Notes under the pieces: model-generated
Databases searched by the model: none
What the model was told of the DNA's origin: nothing
Seen by the model: the letters and a program-made list of their open reading frames with translations, nothing else
DNA from: an uncultured Collinsella sp.
GTDB taxonomy: Bacteria; Actinomycetota; Coriobacteriia; Coriobacteriales; Coriobacteriaceae
DNA: 55,501 nucleotides
NCBI GenBank assembly: GCA_900542315.1
Contig: UQMV01000011.1
Coordinates: 1 to 55,501 of the forward strand
Reading direction: 5' to 3'
Made by a program: the position numbers and the translations under genes
Shown: piece after piece, positions 1-8,250 of the stretch
Layout of the letters: each line of letters opens with the position of its first letter
How positions within the stretch are numbered: the stretch's first letter is position 1

Positions 1-8
1 GAATTGAA

Positions 9-61
9 GGGAGCGCTCCCGCAAACTGCCTCTTGACAACTTATAGGAGCGTCGGTTTTAT
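9..61. promoter_or_regulatory. LacI-type palindrome and promoter-like sequence at left edge
   Basis: A perfect 12-bp palindrome GGGAGCGCTCCC lies at 9-20. It has the form of LacI-family sugar operators with a central CG; the Thermobifida CelR site shares the same core. At 33-38 TTGACA is followed after 17 bases by TTTTAT, a reasonable sigma-70 promoter on the plus strand. The next gene to the right points the other way, so the operator more likely serves a gene outside the window to the left. Functional assignment is inference. Confidence 0.4.
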
Positions 62-135
62 TGAGTATTTGTTGCGATGTGCTCGGCATATCCAAATAAG
101 TCTACTCACTTGCATCTAAGACGCACCAGATAGGC

Positions 136-174
136 AAAAACCGCCGCAAAAAGGGGGCCGGTTCCCTTCGCGGC
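136..174 (-). terminator. intrinsic terminator of the first ATPase gene
   Basis: On the minus strand, GCCGC (174-170) pairs with GCGGC (147-143) and AAGGG with CCCTT inside it. A run of five T follows, read as AAAAA at 136-140 on plus. It sits just after the stop of the ATPase gene at 197. Confidence 0.55.
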
Positions 175-196
175 AGCCGTTAATACGCCGAGCTTG

Positions 197-1366
197 TTAT
201 CGTAAAAGCCAATCACGCGCCGAAACCACACTACAGTCTTTCGACTCATACGTTGAGTCCACGCGGGCCACAACATAGCGCGCATCTTTTGCAATGTCGA
301 TCTCATCGCATACAGTCTGTAGATGGCGGGCGTACTTATCGTGATACGTTCTGGATGATTTTATTTCGATAGCCTTGGGACTCCCTGAGTTTGTACAGTC
401 GAGCAAATCGATTTCACGCTTGCTGTCGTCCCTATAGAAATACAGCTCGGGATTCTCGCCCACGTTGAGATGGCTCTTCGCCGTTTCGGAAACGATGAGG
501 TTTTCGAAAACGGCCCCCAGATAAGGGCTCTCCAATAGTTGCTCCAGTGATCCAATTTTGAGCAAGTAGCAGAGCAGCCCCGTGTCGTAAAAATAGAGCT
601 TGGGCGTTTTAGTTAGACGCTTCTTGGCATTTGCATAATAGGGCTGCAGCGAAAACGTCAGGTAGCTCTGCTCCAGAATGGACAACCAGCTTTTAATGGT
701 CGATACGCTCACGCCCGTATCTCGAGAAAGCGAGGATATATTGATGAGGGCACCGACGCTCTGAGCAATTATGGACAGAAACTTATGAAACTCCGCCTTA
801 TTGCGCACATCAAGCAAGCCCACAACATCGCGCTCAACATAGGTATCGATATAGCTGGGAAAATAAACCGAGGACGGCATTCCGGCGGAACGCAGGCGAG
901 GGTATCCCCCTTCGAGCGCGAACAAATCCACTTCCAGCTGCCCCTGCTGGCCCCTCTCCGCTTCTCGAAACGATAATGGCAGCAATTTTAAGATCCCGAC
1001 TCGCCCGGCAAGAGACTGCCCGATGCTTTTCATCATCAAAAAGTTTTGCGAGCCTGTAAGGATGTATTGACCGGCGTCTCCCCGCTCATCCGAAACAACC
1101 TGGATCATTGAAAACAAATCCGGGGCGTATTGCGCCTCATCGATGATGAGTCCGCCCTTTCGGTTGCGGATAAAACTCACCGGATCCTCCAAGGCCGCGC
1201 GCCTCGTTTGAGGGTCCTCAAGCGTGACGTAGGAATAGTCGGGAAAGGCATGCCGAACCAGCGTAGACTTACCACTCTGCCTAGGCCCTGTCAACGACAC
1301 AACAGGAAACCAGCCTGCCATGCGAATGAGCAACTCATGCAAATCCCTGTTAATGAACTCAGCCAT
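197..1366 (-). CDS. AAA ATPase with DUF4143 domain
   Basis: 389 aa. The N-terminal AAA module has Walker A GPRQSGKST at residues 27-35 and Walker B IIDEAQ at 74-79. A C-terminal DUF4143-like region with a nuclease-fold-like EIK motif follows. These stand-alone ATPases are common in gut bacteria and their role is not settled. The chosen ATG has AAGGGG 8 bases upstream and gives the usual MAEFINRDL-type start; an in-frame ATG 75 bases upstream would run through the 23-bp repeats and is less likely. It is followed by its own terminator. Codon use is somewhat richer in A/T than the neighbours, which hints at acquisition. Family call is firm, function unknown. Confidence 0.9.
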   Translation of the reverse strand: MAEFINRDLHELLIRMAGWFPVVSLTGPRQSGKSTLVRHAFPDYSYVTLEDPQTRRAALEDPVSFIRNRKGGLIIDEAQYAPDLFSMIQVVSDERGDAGQYILTGSQNFLMMKSIGQSLAGRVGILKLLPLSFREAERGQQGQLEVDLFALEGGYPRLRSAGMPSSVYFPSYIDTYVERDVVGLLDVRNKAEFHKFLSIIAQSVGALINISSLSRDTGVSVSTIKSWLSILEQSYLTFSLQPYYANAKKRLTKTPKLYFYDTGLLCYLLKIGSLEQLLESPYLGAVFENLIVSETAKSHLNVGENPELYFYRDDSKREIDLLDCTNSGSPKAIEIKSSRTYHDKYARHLQTVCDEIDIAKDARYVVARVDSTYESKDCSVVSARDWLLR

Positions 1367-1455
1367 ATCAACGCCCCTTATTACGCTGTTACCATAATCG
1401 AATAGTTTCATTCTCCATAATCTTATAGTAGCGTTTACCATAATCTTATAGTAAC
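1367..1455 (-). repeat. three 23-bp direct repeats upstream of DUF4143 ATPase 1
   Basis: Read on the minus strand, ATTATGG recurs three times at an exact 23-base spacing. The first two copies share ACTATAAGATTATGG; the third is degenerate (CTATTCGATTATGG). The array ends about 20 bases before the ATPase start. It looks like an iterated protein-binding site, perhaps for autoregulation (inference). Confidence 0.7.
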
Positions 1456-1509
1456 CCAGTTCAAAAGCATTATTTATAGAGCCGAAATCTCAGACCCTAA
1501 ATAACAAAA

Positions 1510-1544
1510 GCCACCACAATGGGGGCTGTCCCCATTGTGGTGGC
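1510..1544 (-). terminator. terminator downstream of MATE gene
   Basis: A perfect 15-bp stem, 1510-1524 with 1530-1544, loop GCTGT. On the minus strand TTTTGTTAT follows, so it ends MATE transcription. Its stem is close to the hairpin at 20796-20832 (CCACCACAA core), suggesting a dispersed terminator family. Confidence 0.85.
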
Positions 1545-1594
1545 TTGCAGGCGAGTTAACTTGTTCGACTATCGTACGCCAGCCATGTCCGAGC

Positions 1595-2971
1595 CTAGAG
1601 CGTGGCAAGGCGCTTGGACTCGTGCGCGGCGAGCGCAATGGAGATGATGCCAGTAATGGCATCGGCCACCACCAGGGCGATCCACACGCCCTCGACACCC
1701 ATCATGTTGCCGAGGAGGTACATAAGCGGCACCGAGCAGATCACATAGCGAAGCAGGCCCGTAAACGTGGCGACACCCACCTTCTCGACCGCCTGGAAAT
1801 ACATCGACATGGTCATGGCAAGATAGCCCAGGGCAACAGCCAGGATGACAGTACGCGTGGCGTTGGCGGCAACCTCAACGAGCGCAGGATCGCTGCCGGC
1901 AAAGAAGGCGCACACCGGGGTGGCGGCAAGCCAGAGCGCGACGGTGACCAGCGCCAGCGTCACAACCTGGTACTTAAGCGTGCAGGAGAGCGTCTCCTTA
2001 AGGCGTGCCCAAGCCTTTGCGCCGGCGTTGAAGGCAGCGATGGGCTGCAGACCGTAGGAGAAGCACTGGGCAACCATCATGGTAATGTAGAGGATGTAGC
2101 CGTTGATCACGCCAAAGGCTGCGATGTAGAGCGAGCCCATGTCGCCGCCGAGCGAACCCAAAAGCGAGTTGGCAACGGTATTAAAGATAAAGGTCGCACC
2201 CTGGACCAGGAAGAACGGGAAGCCGATCTTGAAGATCTGGCCGCAGATGGCGAGGTCGAGCTTAAGGTCGGCCAGGCTAATCTGGAGCTGGGACTTTTTG
2301 CCCCCGATGAACCAGAAGATACCGATGGCCCAGATACCGATGGAAAGCCCGTAGTACACGCCGGCGCCCATAACGCCAAACTTGAGCACAAACGTGGAAA
2401 GCGCGAGCCAACAGATGGCGACGATGGCCGAAACGGTCATGAGGTTGGCCTGGATCTGAACCTTCTCGTCCACACGCATCACAGCGGTGATCATCTGGCC
2501 AATGACCGTGAGCGGCAGCAGCACGGCGAAGGTGCGCACGCCGGCAACGGTATCGGCCATGATGTCGGGCGTGGCGCCAAAGAATGTGCAGATGGGCTCG
2601 GTAAACACTGCCATCACCACAGCAAGCAGCACACTCACGATCGTGGTGAGCCAAAAGCCCTGGCTAAAAGCCTTGCTTGCGCCCTTGATGTCGCCGGCAC
2701 CCAAAAGGTTGCCCACCACGGCGGGCACGCCGGTGCCAAACAGGTTGCCAAAGGCCAGGTTGATGTACTCGACCGACATAATGATCGAGACACACGCCAG
2801 GCCGTGGGCACCTAGGCCCCAACCCATCACGAGGCCCTCAAGGACCACCATGATGATCTGGGCGAGCATGCCCTGGCCGGTGACGATGGTGTACTTACGC
2901 ACCAGACCGGGAATCGGTTGGGAGGCGAGCTCGCGCTCCTCCTCCACGGCAGCGGTTACTTCTTCTGCCAT
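1595..2971 (-). CDS. MATE family efflux transporter
   Basis: 458 aa, the normal length for the family, with about 12 hydrophobic segments arranged as two MatE halves. MATE proteins export drugs or metabolites across the cytoplasmic membrane in exchange for Na+ or H+. The start is MAEEVTAAVEEE, with GGAAAGGGGAG just upstream; the longer reading frame has no such site. It lies 87 bases after the amidohydrolase gene on the same strand and the two may be co-transcribed, followed by the terminator at 1510-1544. Substrate cannot be told from sequence. Confidence 0.92.
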   Translation of the reverse strand: MAEEVTAAVEEERELASQPIPGLVRKYTIVTGQGMLAQIIMVVLEGLVMGWGLGAHGLACVSIIMSVEYINLAFGNLFGTGVPAVVGNLLGAGDIKGASKAFSQGFWLTTIVSVLLAVVMAVFTEPICTFFGATPDIMADTVAGVRTFAVLLPLTVIGQMITAVMRVDEKVQIQANLMTVSAIVAICWLALSTFVLKFGVMGAGVYYGLSIGIWAIGIFWFIGGKKSQLQISLADLKLDLAICGQIFKIGFPFFLVQGATFIFNTVANSLLGSLGGDMGSLYIAAFGVINGYILYITMMVAQCFSYGLQPIAAFNAGAKAWARLKETLSCTLKYQVVTLALVTVALWLAATPVCAFFAGSDPALVEVAANATRTVILAVALGYLAMTMSMYFQAVEKVGVATFTGLLRYVICSVPLMYLLGNMMGVEGVWIALVVADAITGIISIALAAHESKRLATL

Positions 2972-3058
2972 TGTTCTCCCCTTTCCTTGAGAGAGTAGTG
3001 CTGAATGGATGTCAGGCGGCTGACAACTGGCACCAAGCCGCCCAATCAAACGATGGCG

Positions 3059-4687
3059 CTATGCCTCAAAGACCACCTTGCCGGCGATCATCGTGAGGGC
3101 TGCGGTAGCCTCGAGCACCTCGGCCGGCTCGCAGGTAAAGAGATTGCGGTCGAGTACGCAAATGTCGGCTTGCTTGCCGCAGGCGAGTGTGCCGATGCGG
3201 TCCTCAGCATGCATAGCGTAGGCGCTGCCGTAGGTGTATGCGCGCAGGGCCTCGGCCATAGTGATTCGCTCCTCGGGGAACCAACCCTCAGGATTAGATC
3301 CATCCTCGAGCATGCGGTAGACCGCTCCATAGACTTCCTCCATAGGCTCAAGCCCCACGACCGGGAAGTCGGAGCCCAGATGCACGCAGGCACCGCTCGC
3401 GAGCAGGCTATGAATTGGCCACGAGAGCGCCGCGCGCTCGGGACCAACGGCGTCGTCCTTTGCCAAGTCTGCCATATCAAGCAGCATATGCCACGGCTGC
3501 ATGGCCGGACAGACGCCGAGCTCCGCATAGCGCGGCAAATCCTCAGGTTGAACAGTCTCGTTGTGCTCCATGGAGTGACGACAGCCCATAAGACCGTAAC
3601 GCTTCTCGCCCTCCTCGAAGCAGTCCAGGATAAAGCGTACGGAACGATCGCCTATGGCATGGATGCGCGTGTCGACACCCCACTCAAGCGCTTTAAGGAT
3701 GGCTTTGCGCACACGCTCAGGTTCCTCAGCCGGCTCGCCACAGGTCTCGGGAGCATTAGCATAGGGCTCGAGCATCCAAGCAGTATGATCGGAACACACA
3801 CCGTCAATGAACTGCTTAAAGCCATGCCACTCGACTTGCGTGCCCGGGAAGTCGTATTTCGCCCGAATCTCCTCGAGCGTCATGGCCTCGTTCTCAAAAA
3901 GGTCTGTGTACATGAACACGCGCAACGGAAGTTCGCCCTTGCGGTTAAGCTCCGCGAGGAATTTATAGGGGTTATCCATGCTCACAAAAGTGGGGTTTAC
4001 CATGCCGACTGTCGTAATACCGAGAGCGTTGGCACGATGCGCGGTCTTGGCAAAGGAAGCACTAGCCACCTCGGGGGCAGGATTGTATACCTCATCCAAG
4101 AAAAGGGATCCCGCGTTGTTCGAGAAGACCCCAGTGGGGTTGCCAGCTTCATCCCTAAGAATCTTGCCGCCTGATGGGTCTGGCGTTTCAGCAGTAATGC
4201 CGATTTTCTCGATTGCGCAGGTGTTGGCACTAAACGTGTGCACGTCAACCTGCTGCAAAAAGACCGGACGGTCCGAAATGTACTCATCGATCATTGCCGC
4301 CGTAGGCATCTCGGGCACGTCCCACTGGAACTGGATAACCTGATAGCCCACGATCCACTCGTTGTTCGGGTGGTCTTCGGCAAACGCCTGCACGCGTTCC
4401 ATACACTGCTCAAAGCTTGTGCAATCGATGAGATTGACGGCGAAATCGGGATCGGACACAAAGGCGCCCTGGGCATAGTGAGTGTGTGAGTCGATGATGC
4501 CAGGCATGACGAGCTTATCGCCATAGTCGCGCACCTCGGTAACGGGCCCGATAAAAGCGTCGAGGTACTTATCCTCGCCGCACGCAACAATCCTGTCACC
4601 TGCGACGGCAACGCCGCCCTTGAACGGGGCCAGCCCGTCACCAGTGAACACAGCATTACTTTTGATGACTAAATCCGCTTTGTCCAT
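3059..4687 (-). CDS. amidohydrolase family protein (YtcJ-like)
   Basis: 542 aa. Metal-dependent hydrolase of the urease/amidohydrolase superfamily, Amidohydro_3 type. The early metal motif is visible as PGIIDSHTH near residue 70, and the late motifs include TRIHAIGDRS and HLGSDFPV. The C-terminal strand (GTLACGKQADICVLDRNLF) is the typical composite beta-sandwich closure. The ATG is preceded by GAGGAGG. Predicted cytoplasmic, with no signal peptide. Substrate unknown; YtcJ-like enzymes are often annotated as N-acyl or formamide hydrolases. It lies between a LuxR regulator upstream and a MATE exporter downstream, all on the minus strand. Confidence 0.88.
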   Translation of the reverse strand: MDKADLVIKSNAVFTGDGLAPFKGGVAVAGDRIVACGEDKYLDAFIGPVTEVRDYGDKLVMPGIIDSHTHYAQGAFVSDPDFAVNLIDCTSFEQCMERVQAFAEDHPNNEWIVGYQVIQFQWDVPEMPTAAMIDEYISDRPVFLQQVDVHTFSANTCAIEKIGITAETPDPSGGKILRDEAGNPTGVFSNNAGSLFLDEVYNPAPEVASASFAKTAHRANALGITTVGMVNPTFVSMDNPYKFLAELNRKGELPLRVFMYTDLFENEAMTLEEIRAKYDFPGTQVEWHGFKQFIDGVCSDHTAWMLEPYANAPETCGEPAEEPERVRKAILKALEWGVDTRIHAIGDRSVRFILDCFEEGEKRYGLMGCRHSMEHNETVQPEDLPRYAELGVCPAMQPWHMLLDMADLAKDDAVGPERAALSWPIHSLLASGACVHLGSDFPVVGLEPMEEVYGAVYRMLEDGSNPEGWFPEERITMAEALRAYTYGSAYAMHAEDRIGTLACGKQADICVLDRNLFTCEPAEVLEATAALTMIAGKVVFEA

Positions 4688-4994
4688 ATGAGCCTCCTCA
4701 GACGTTACAGGACAATGGATGAGCGCCACGATACGACGCGCCCAATCGGTGAGGGAGCATTTGTCGCTCCCTACATGACACGTGCCTACGAGCGGTCGGG
4801 TGTCTGTCCAGCGCCCTACGCCCCGTGTCAACACCCATTGACGCACCTCCTGCACAAGCTGCCAAGATGGAAGCGAGCGAACGGACGGCTTAAGATGGTT
4901 TACACGTCTGAGCAGGTATTTTATTGTCAAAGTTTATTGTCGCTTCATTACGCCAAGTGGTCTGCGATACGCCGTCAGCCGAACCACTCCAGCC
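4688..4994. other. intergenic region between luxR-like gene and amidohydrolase
   Basis: 307 bases without a credible gene. It should carry the amidohydrolase promoter. A perfect 7-bp hairpin (AGGGAGC at 4752-4758, GCTCCCT at 4766-4772) may be a weak terminator or operator. Nothing else stands out. Confidence 0.4.
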
Positions 4995-5987
4995 TTACGA
5001 GCGCCAGAATGTCTCAATCAAGTCGTCACGCGCCTTGACTTCGCTCTTTACATAGATGCGATGCAGGTGAGCCTTGACGGTACCCGGACTAATCACAAGT
5101 TCGTTAGCAATATTTTGGACATCGAGTCCACGCAATACGAGTGTAAGCACTTCCTGTTCACGCTTTGAAAGCCCATGCTCGTCCGAGAAAATCACAACAC
5201 GCGAGACAAGGTCCTCCCGTGCATCACGGCGCTCTGTCGCTACCTCTTCATCGGCACGAGGGTGACGCGAGAACACACGTAAGATATGGCTGAACTGTTT
5301 AAATAGCTGAACGGCTGCAGCCACAAACAATAAATTCTCTGAGATATTCCGCTCGCCCAGATACCATAAAAAGGCGCTCACCATCACGTTGTCAACGTCA
5401 GGCGTGCAGAATAGGATCATATAGGTATCCTCGATAACCACCATCACGGTAAGCACGCAGGCTATGCGAAAGAACGTCCGAGTGCGCTCAAGATCGAGCC
5501 GCTCAGCCCTATTCTCCGTCTTGCGATAGCGAGCGTAAGCATATACCAAGCAGAATGCCATTCCCAAATCGCGCGTAAGCCAAAAAAGATATTGCTGAAC
5601 CTGGCCCGCAAAGCCAGTACGAGGCACCAGAGCAAGCTGAAGCACGGCGATCGGTACGACATATGCGGCAACGCGCTTAACGGTCACCTCATCGTGTAAG
5701 CGAAACGTTACCCAAAGCCATACGCACGCAAGAATCGCCACGCCCAGCGCGCAGCGCAGTAACGGATGTTGAAGCGGCTCATTAAACGTCACCACATAGT
5801 CATATTTGAGCCGGTTGTACTCATCAAAGAAGATCACCGACATATCGAAGATATAAAGAAGGAAGCCCGCGGCCGCCACCAAACAATCGCGTCGACGAGT
5901 CATGAGCCATATTACGAGTGCAGTTGATGCCGTCACCAATCCAACGCCCATGACAAGAATCGTGTAGATAAAGAATGCGAAGCTCAT
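4995..5987 (-). CDS. membrane-anchored LuxR-type regulator (copy 1)
   Basis: 330 aa. The N-terminal ~230 residues are strongly hydrophobic with about seven membrane segments; a charged linker follows. The C-terminal ~60 residues form a LuxR/GerE helix-turn-helix (LSKREQEVLTLVLRGLDVQN, then SPGTVKAHLHRIYVKS). It is a paralogue of the gene at 12798-13763; both begin with an MxxxxFxYT-type helix, which is why MSFAFFIYT is taken as the start despite a weak ribosome site. This architecture is characteristic of Coriobacteriia; the membrane part presumably senses a small molecule or membrane state (inference). Likely controls the adjacent amidohydrolase-MATE genes. Confidence 0.85.
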   Translation of the reverse strand: MSFAFFIYTILVMGVGLVTASTALVIWLMTRRRDCLVAAAGFLLYIFDMSVIFFDEYNRLKYDYVVTFNEPLQHPLLRCALGVAILACVWLWVTFRLHDEVTVKRVAAYVVPIAVLQLALVPRTGFAGQVQQYLFWLTRDLGMAFCLVYAYARYRKTENRAERLDLERTRTFFRIACVLTVMVVIEDTYMILFCTPDVDNVMVSAFLWYLGERNISENLLFVAAAVQLFKQFSHILRVFSRHPRADEEVATERRDAREDLVSRVVIFSDEHGLSKREQEVLTLVLRGLDVQNIANELVISPGTVKAHLHRIYVKSEVKARDDLIETFWRS

Positions 5988-6076
5988 ACTACTCTCATTC
6001 CGCACACAACCAGCTTGATTCCGCATTACAGTTATGGTAAGACATCGAACGAATACCAAGATTGAAAGGAGATGCC

Positions 6077-6322
6077 ATGGCGCCGATTGCACCGCTCAAG
6101 ATTATTGTCGCGCCCGCCGCCAAGGCCATCGCCAAGATCGGTTCGACCATGACCTACGATGACGTTCCCTGCATCGTTGATGAGCGCAACGACAGCTGCC
6201 CTTACCTGGGCCACGTCCCCTACTTTGCGCCTAAGCTCGCTTCCAATCCCGAGCACCGCGAGCAGCAACCCCAGATGCACCAGGTGCCGCGCTGCCCGTG
6301 GCGCTACTCTTTTGGTGCATAG
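6077..6322 (+). CDS. small hypothetical protein, 81 aa
   Basis: ATG with AAAGGAGA 4 bases upstream, good codon third-position bias, 81 aa. The sequence begins MAPIAPLKIIV. It contains two Cys-Pro pairs (CPYLGH and CPWRY) and several His, so metal binding is conceivable but unproven. No membrane segment. It overlaps the 3' end of the convergent permease gene by 19 bases. Not recognised; likely a lineage-specific small protein. Confidence 0.6.
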   Translation: MAPIAPLKIIVAPAAKAIAKIGSTMTYDDVPCIVDERNDSCPYLGHVPYFAPKLASNPEHREQQPQMHQVPRCPWRYSFGA

Positions 6323-7713
6323 TAACCTGTCCCCCTTGCACCAACGCCGGGGTTGTCGATGCTGCGGCCGCGACGCGACACGAGACGCGACACCTCGCCC
6401 AACAACACGCCGATCACCACGCCTGCGAGAATGGGCAGCTTGGCCATCTCGGCAGGTGAGCCGTTGAGCGGCACAATCGTAGCAATAATCGAAAGCACAA
6501 GCTCTACCACCGGAATCGCGAGCGCGGCCGCGAGCACCTTACCCTCGAAGGGCGCACGGAACACACGCGAGCGGCGGTCATGCTGGCGCAGACGCCAAAA
6601 CGCCGGGAACATGGGGATATAGCTCATGAGCAAAAAGACGACGTTCATCGAGAAGAAGACCCAAAAGACGTCGGAGCCCTCACCCAGCGGAATCTGGAGC
6701 AGTAGCACCAGGCTGGCAAAGCAGCCGTTAATGAGTGCCGAGCCGTTGGGCATGCCGGTCTTCTTGGACACCAACGCAAAGAGACGCGGCATGTTACCGT
6801 GACGCGCGGCATAGCCCGCCACGTTGTTGACGCCAAAGCTCCAGCAGATCATGTTGGCGAACAGCGTCACCAGAAAGGCTATGCCCACGATCATGGTCAG
6901 CGGATGACTGCGCCCCACCATGGCGGCGACCGCGTCCACAATGCCCGAGTCGAGCGAAAGCTGCTCGGTGGGAACCGCGGCTCCAATGCCGATGCCGCAG
7001 ATGATATAGATTGCCGCAATGGCAACGCCACCGGTGATAACCGCCTTGGGGATATCGCGCGACGGGTTTTTCATCGTGCTCGCAAAGGTCGCAACCACTT
7101 CGAACCCCATAAAGTTGAATAGGATGATCGATAGGTATGTCAACGAATTGGTATCGCCCAGATCTGGAATGAAGGTCTTGAGCGACATATCGTTGGCAAA
7201 GCCGTTATTGCAGGCAAACCAGATGCCGACGATTCCCACCACGGTGGTAATGAGCACCTTGATGATGGCACCGCCATCCATAACCCAATCGGCCTCCGAT
7301 ACCGGCTGCATCGCCATGAGCGTAACGCCCCACACAAAGACGAGTTCAAGGACGATCCTGGCACCCATCGAAAACTCGATGCCCCAGACCGCGTTAATCA
7401 CGCTGGGAAACATGCAAGCGATACTTGCCACCCACAGGGGAAAGTTGACCCAGTAGCACCAGGAGCAACGTGCGCCCCAGCGATCGCCCAGACCCAGGCG
7501 GACCCAGTCGTACAGACCGCCCTCGGAATCAAACGCCGTGCCCAGCTCGGCCACCACCAGGCCGTAGGGCAGCAGAAACGTGATGATGAGGAAGATCCAC
7601 CAGAAGAACTGCACGTTACCCATGGCAGATGCCGGAGCGGCCGCCTCGATGGTAAAGACGACGCATATGACCGAGAGGATGACCTCGATCAGGGAGAACT
7701 TTTTACTTGCCAC
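6304..7713 (-). CDS. APC-family amino acid/polyamine permease
   Basis: 469 aa, about 12 membrane segments. Clearly homologous along its length to the antiporter at 9823-11262 (shared EAAAPA, FFWWIFLI, LPYGxVVAELGT and YDWVRxGLGD near the N-terminus). Start is GTG with GGGGGAG six bases upstream. As the last gene of the agmatine cluster on the minus strand it may import agmatine or arginine-derived substrates or exchange a related amine. Exact substrate unknown. The preceding 60-codon frame overlaps its start by 11 bases, and a hairpin plus T run lies just before the ribosome site, so control by attenuation is possible (inference). Confidence 0.88.
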   Translation of the reverse strand: MASKKFSLIEVILSVICVVFTIEAAAPASAMGNVQFFWWIFLIITFLLPYGLVVAELGTAFDSEGGLYDWVRLGLGDRWGARCSWCYWVNFPLWVASIACMFPSVINAVWGIEFSMGARIVLELVFVWGVTLMAMQPVSEADWVMDGGAIIKVLITTVVGIVGIWFACNNGFANDMSLKTFIPDLGDTNSLTYLSIILFNFMGFEVVATFASTMKNPSRDIPKAVITGGVAIAAIYIICGIGIGAAVPTEQLSLDSGIVDAVAAMVGRSHPLTMIVGIAFLVTLFANMICWSFGVNNVAGYAARHGNMPRLFALVSKKTGMPNGSALINGCFASLVLLLQIPLGEGSDVFWVFFSMNVVFLLMSYIPMFPAFWRLRQHDRRSRVFRAPFEGKVLAAALAIPVVELVLSIIATIVPLNGSPAEMAKLPILAGVVIGVLLGEVSRLVSRRGRSIDNPGVGARGTGYYAPKE

Positions 7714-7885
7714 GGCGCGCTCCCCCTACAGCAAAAAGGATGGCATCTGCACCGAAGGCGCAGCCCAAGGTAGGGTTGCAGGCCGCGTCACCGGTGCAGG
7801 TGCCATCCCAAAGAGAGGAGAGGATGCAATTGTTGGACCAGCGCTCGCGGAACAGGCGCGTGTAGATGACGATACGCTGGTACAT
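7703..7885 (-). CDS. candidate 60-aa leader or small protein before the permease
   Basis: ATG preceded by CGGAG; codons are strongly GC3-biased like real genes here. The product starts MYQRIVIYTRLFRERW, has four Cys, and ends GGARRGK, overlapping the permease start by 11 bases in another frame. A 17-bp imperfect stem (7738-7754 with 7792-7808) lies inside it, and TTTTT follows on the minus strand. It could be a small conserved protein, or a leader peptide whose translation controls the hairpin. Not recognised. Confidence 0.45.
   Translation of the reverse strand: MYQRIVIYTRLFRERWSNNCILSSLWDGTCTGDAACNPTLGCAFGADAILFAVGGARRGK
7738..7808 (-). promoter_or_regulatory. candidate attenuator hairpin upstream of permease
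   Basis: The arms 7738-7754 and 7792-7808 pair with a single mismatch; on the minus strand the stem is followed by TTTTT and, nine bases on, by the GGGGGAG ribosome site of the permease. That geometry fits an intrinsic terminator or attenuator. The one mismatch would be a G-U wobble only in plus-strand RNA, which argues a little against minus-strand RNA selection. Confidence 0.45.
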
Positions 7886-7940
7886 AGACACTCCGATCAA
7901 AACGGCCGCGTATACGACCGGAAACTTTCGGCAATTGAAG

Positions 7941-8009
7941 ACGCGTCTGACCTGGGATATTCAAGCGAACAATTGGCCTAACCCGCAAAAAATCCCAGGC
8001 CAGACGCGT
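7941..8009 (-). other. 18-bp stem with 33-nt loop in permease leader
   Basis: 7941-7958 pairs with 7992-8009 over 18 bases. The single non-Watson-Crick position is G-U in minus-strand RNA and A-C in plus-strand RNA, consistent with an RNA read in the permease direction. Confidence 0.5.
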
Positions 8010-8025
8010 ACTCAATCAAGGAGGC

Positions 8026-8057
8026 GGGCACTCCGAAGTGGAGGCAACGGAGTGCCC
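8026..8057 (-). other. hairpin F, GGGCACTCCG stem
   Basis: A perfect 10-bp stem (8026-8035 with 8048-8057). A related hairpin lies at 9719-9748; on the minus strand both start GGGCACTCCG and carry CCTC and TTCGGAG in the loop or upper stem. Both lie 3' of an agmatine-cluster gene. Confidence 0.55.
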
Positions 8058-8062
8058 AAAGA

Positions 8063-8151
8063 AAACCCAACCGACCAATCAGGTAGCCCCTGTCCGATTG
8101 ATCGGCTGGATATTCCTGGCACCCAGCCGGTCCGATTGATCGACTGGGTTT
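8063..8151 (-). other. long imperfect hairpin downstream of aguA
   Basis: 8063-8080 pairs with 8134-8151. All 18 positions pair in minus-strand RNA, three as G-U wobbles, whereas plus-strand RNA would have three A-C mismatches. An inner 7-bp stem (8103-8109 with 8123-8129) is nested inside. On the minus strand the outer stem is followed by TTTCTTT, so termination of aguA is plausible. Confidence 0.55.
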
Positions 8152-8238
8152 CTGAGGTGCGGCAGATTCCCGTGAAAGAGGAGCGCCGCGTACTTTGGTA
8201 CGCAAGCGACGAATGAACGGGAAGGTGCCGTGCCTCAG
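8152..8238 (-). other. 3' structured element E3 after aguA
   Basis: Begins 12 bases after the aguA stop. The outer stem is 8152-8164 with 8226-8238, an inner stem CCCGT/ACGGG follows, and the tip is GCGTAC-GTACGC. The internal-loop words (CGTTCATTCGTCG, CTCCTCTTTCACG) match those of element E1 at 13765-13903, while the stem bases differ and remain paired. Probable member of a structured 3' RNA family. Confidence 0.6.
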
Positions 8239-8250
8239 GAAGCCAGACGA

